This document shows positions 13,231 to 13,293 of a stretch of DNA of 13,293 nt, piece after piece (the first letter of the stretch is position 1; each line of letters begins with the position of its first letter). The stretch spans positions 1-13,293 of the forward strand of contig NZ_JBHLVH010000024.1 in the NCBI RefSeq assembly GCF_042433515.1, given 5' to 3'. Position numbers and translations under genes: made by a program. The DNA comes from Kytococcus schroeteri. Lineage in GTDB: Bacteria > Actinomycetota > Actinomycetes > Actinomycetales > Dermatophilaceae. Below the pieces are notes generated by a model. The model saw only the letters and a program-made list of their open reading frames with translations. It did no database searches and was not told the origin of the DNA.

Positions 13231-13293
13231 GTGGTGGGCGACAGGTTCGAGTACGTGGGATCCGGGGCGGGGTGCGCCCCGGCGGTGGGTGTT
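13231..13293 (+). CDS. Start of an unidentified gene, runs off the window
   Basis: From GTG at 13231 (or the next GTG at 13234) the plus-strand frame is open for 21 codons to the window end, encoding VVGDRFEYVGSGAGCAPAV. A purine-rich GGAAGGGGGG lies just upstream (13220-13229) as a ribosome site and suits the second GTG best. A promoter-like TACTAT lies about 57 bases upstream. The fragment is too short for me to recognise a family. Confidence 0.45.
   Translation, partial: MVGDRFEYVGSGAGCAPAVGV

Overview
The window is a stretch of very GC-rich chromosome from an actinobacterium. GTG starts are common, long antisense reading frames shadow the real genes, and the gene families are actinobacterial: a FadD15-like acyl-CoA ligase, an MMPL transporter with the YdfJ/ActII-3-like layout, a DUF6636-like lipoprotein and an App1 phosphatase. 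A Micrococcales-type host is my best guess, but nothing here fixes the genus. Most of the window is ordinary lipid and acetate metabolism, and I see no obvious undescribed multi-gene system. The unusual material is mainly in the first 1.5 kb and in the intergenic DNA.

Region 1-1500 looks like an accessory patch. It opens with the 5' end of an IS481-family insertion sequence read on the minus strand. The transposase ribosome-binding site lies in a perfect 11-bp inverted repeat, and the IS boundary abuts a CTAG core. Next is a small lipoprotein gene (minus strand) bracketed by two exact copies of a 17-nt direct repeat, then a single-domain rhodanese. Between the rhodanese and the next gene is a repeat cluster: one inverted and three direct copies of a 22-nt unit, two of the direct copies exact, which can form a 22-bp hairpin.

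Region 1523-5397 (minus strand) is a tight operon: a long-chain acyl-CoA ligase (FadD15-like), then an App1/DUF2183 phosphatidate phosphatase-like protein, then an Fpg/Nei DNA glycosylase. Successive genes overlap by eight bases of the form GTGNCTGA, which implies translational coupling. Divergent from it (plus strand, 5514-7859) is an MMPL-family transporter. Fatty-acid activation, phospholipid dephosphorylation and lipid export are therefore encoded side by side.

Region 7951-9355 holds a membrane-anchored protein of unknown function (plus strand) converging on a DUF6636-like lipoprotein (minus strand). The unknown gene and the MMPL gene share a 16-nt upstream motif, GTCACG(A/G)TTCGGCCAC, at nearly the same distance from the start, and both appear leaderless.

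Region 9371-13024 (minus strand) carries a second acyl-CoA ligase followed by acetyl-CoA synthetase (acs), with the DUF6636-like lipoprotein 15 bases behind acs. The last 60 bases begin a plus-strand gene that runs off the window. No tRNA, rRNA or CRISPR array is present. No gene-free stretch exceeds about 220 bases.
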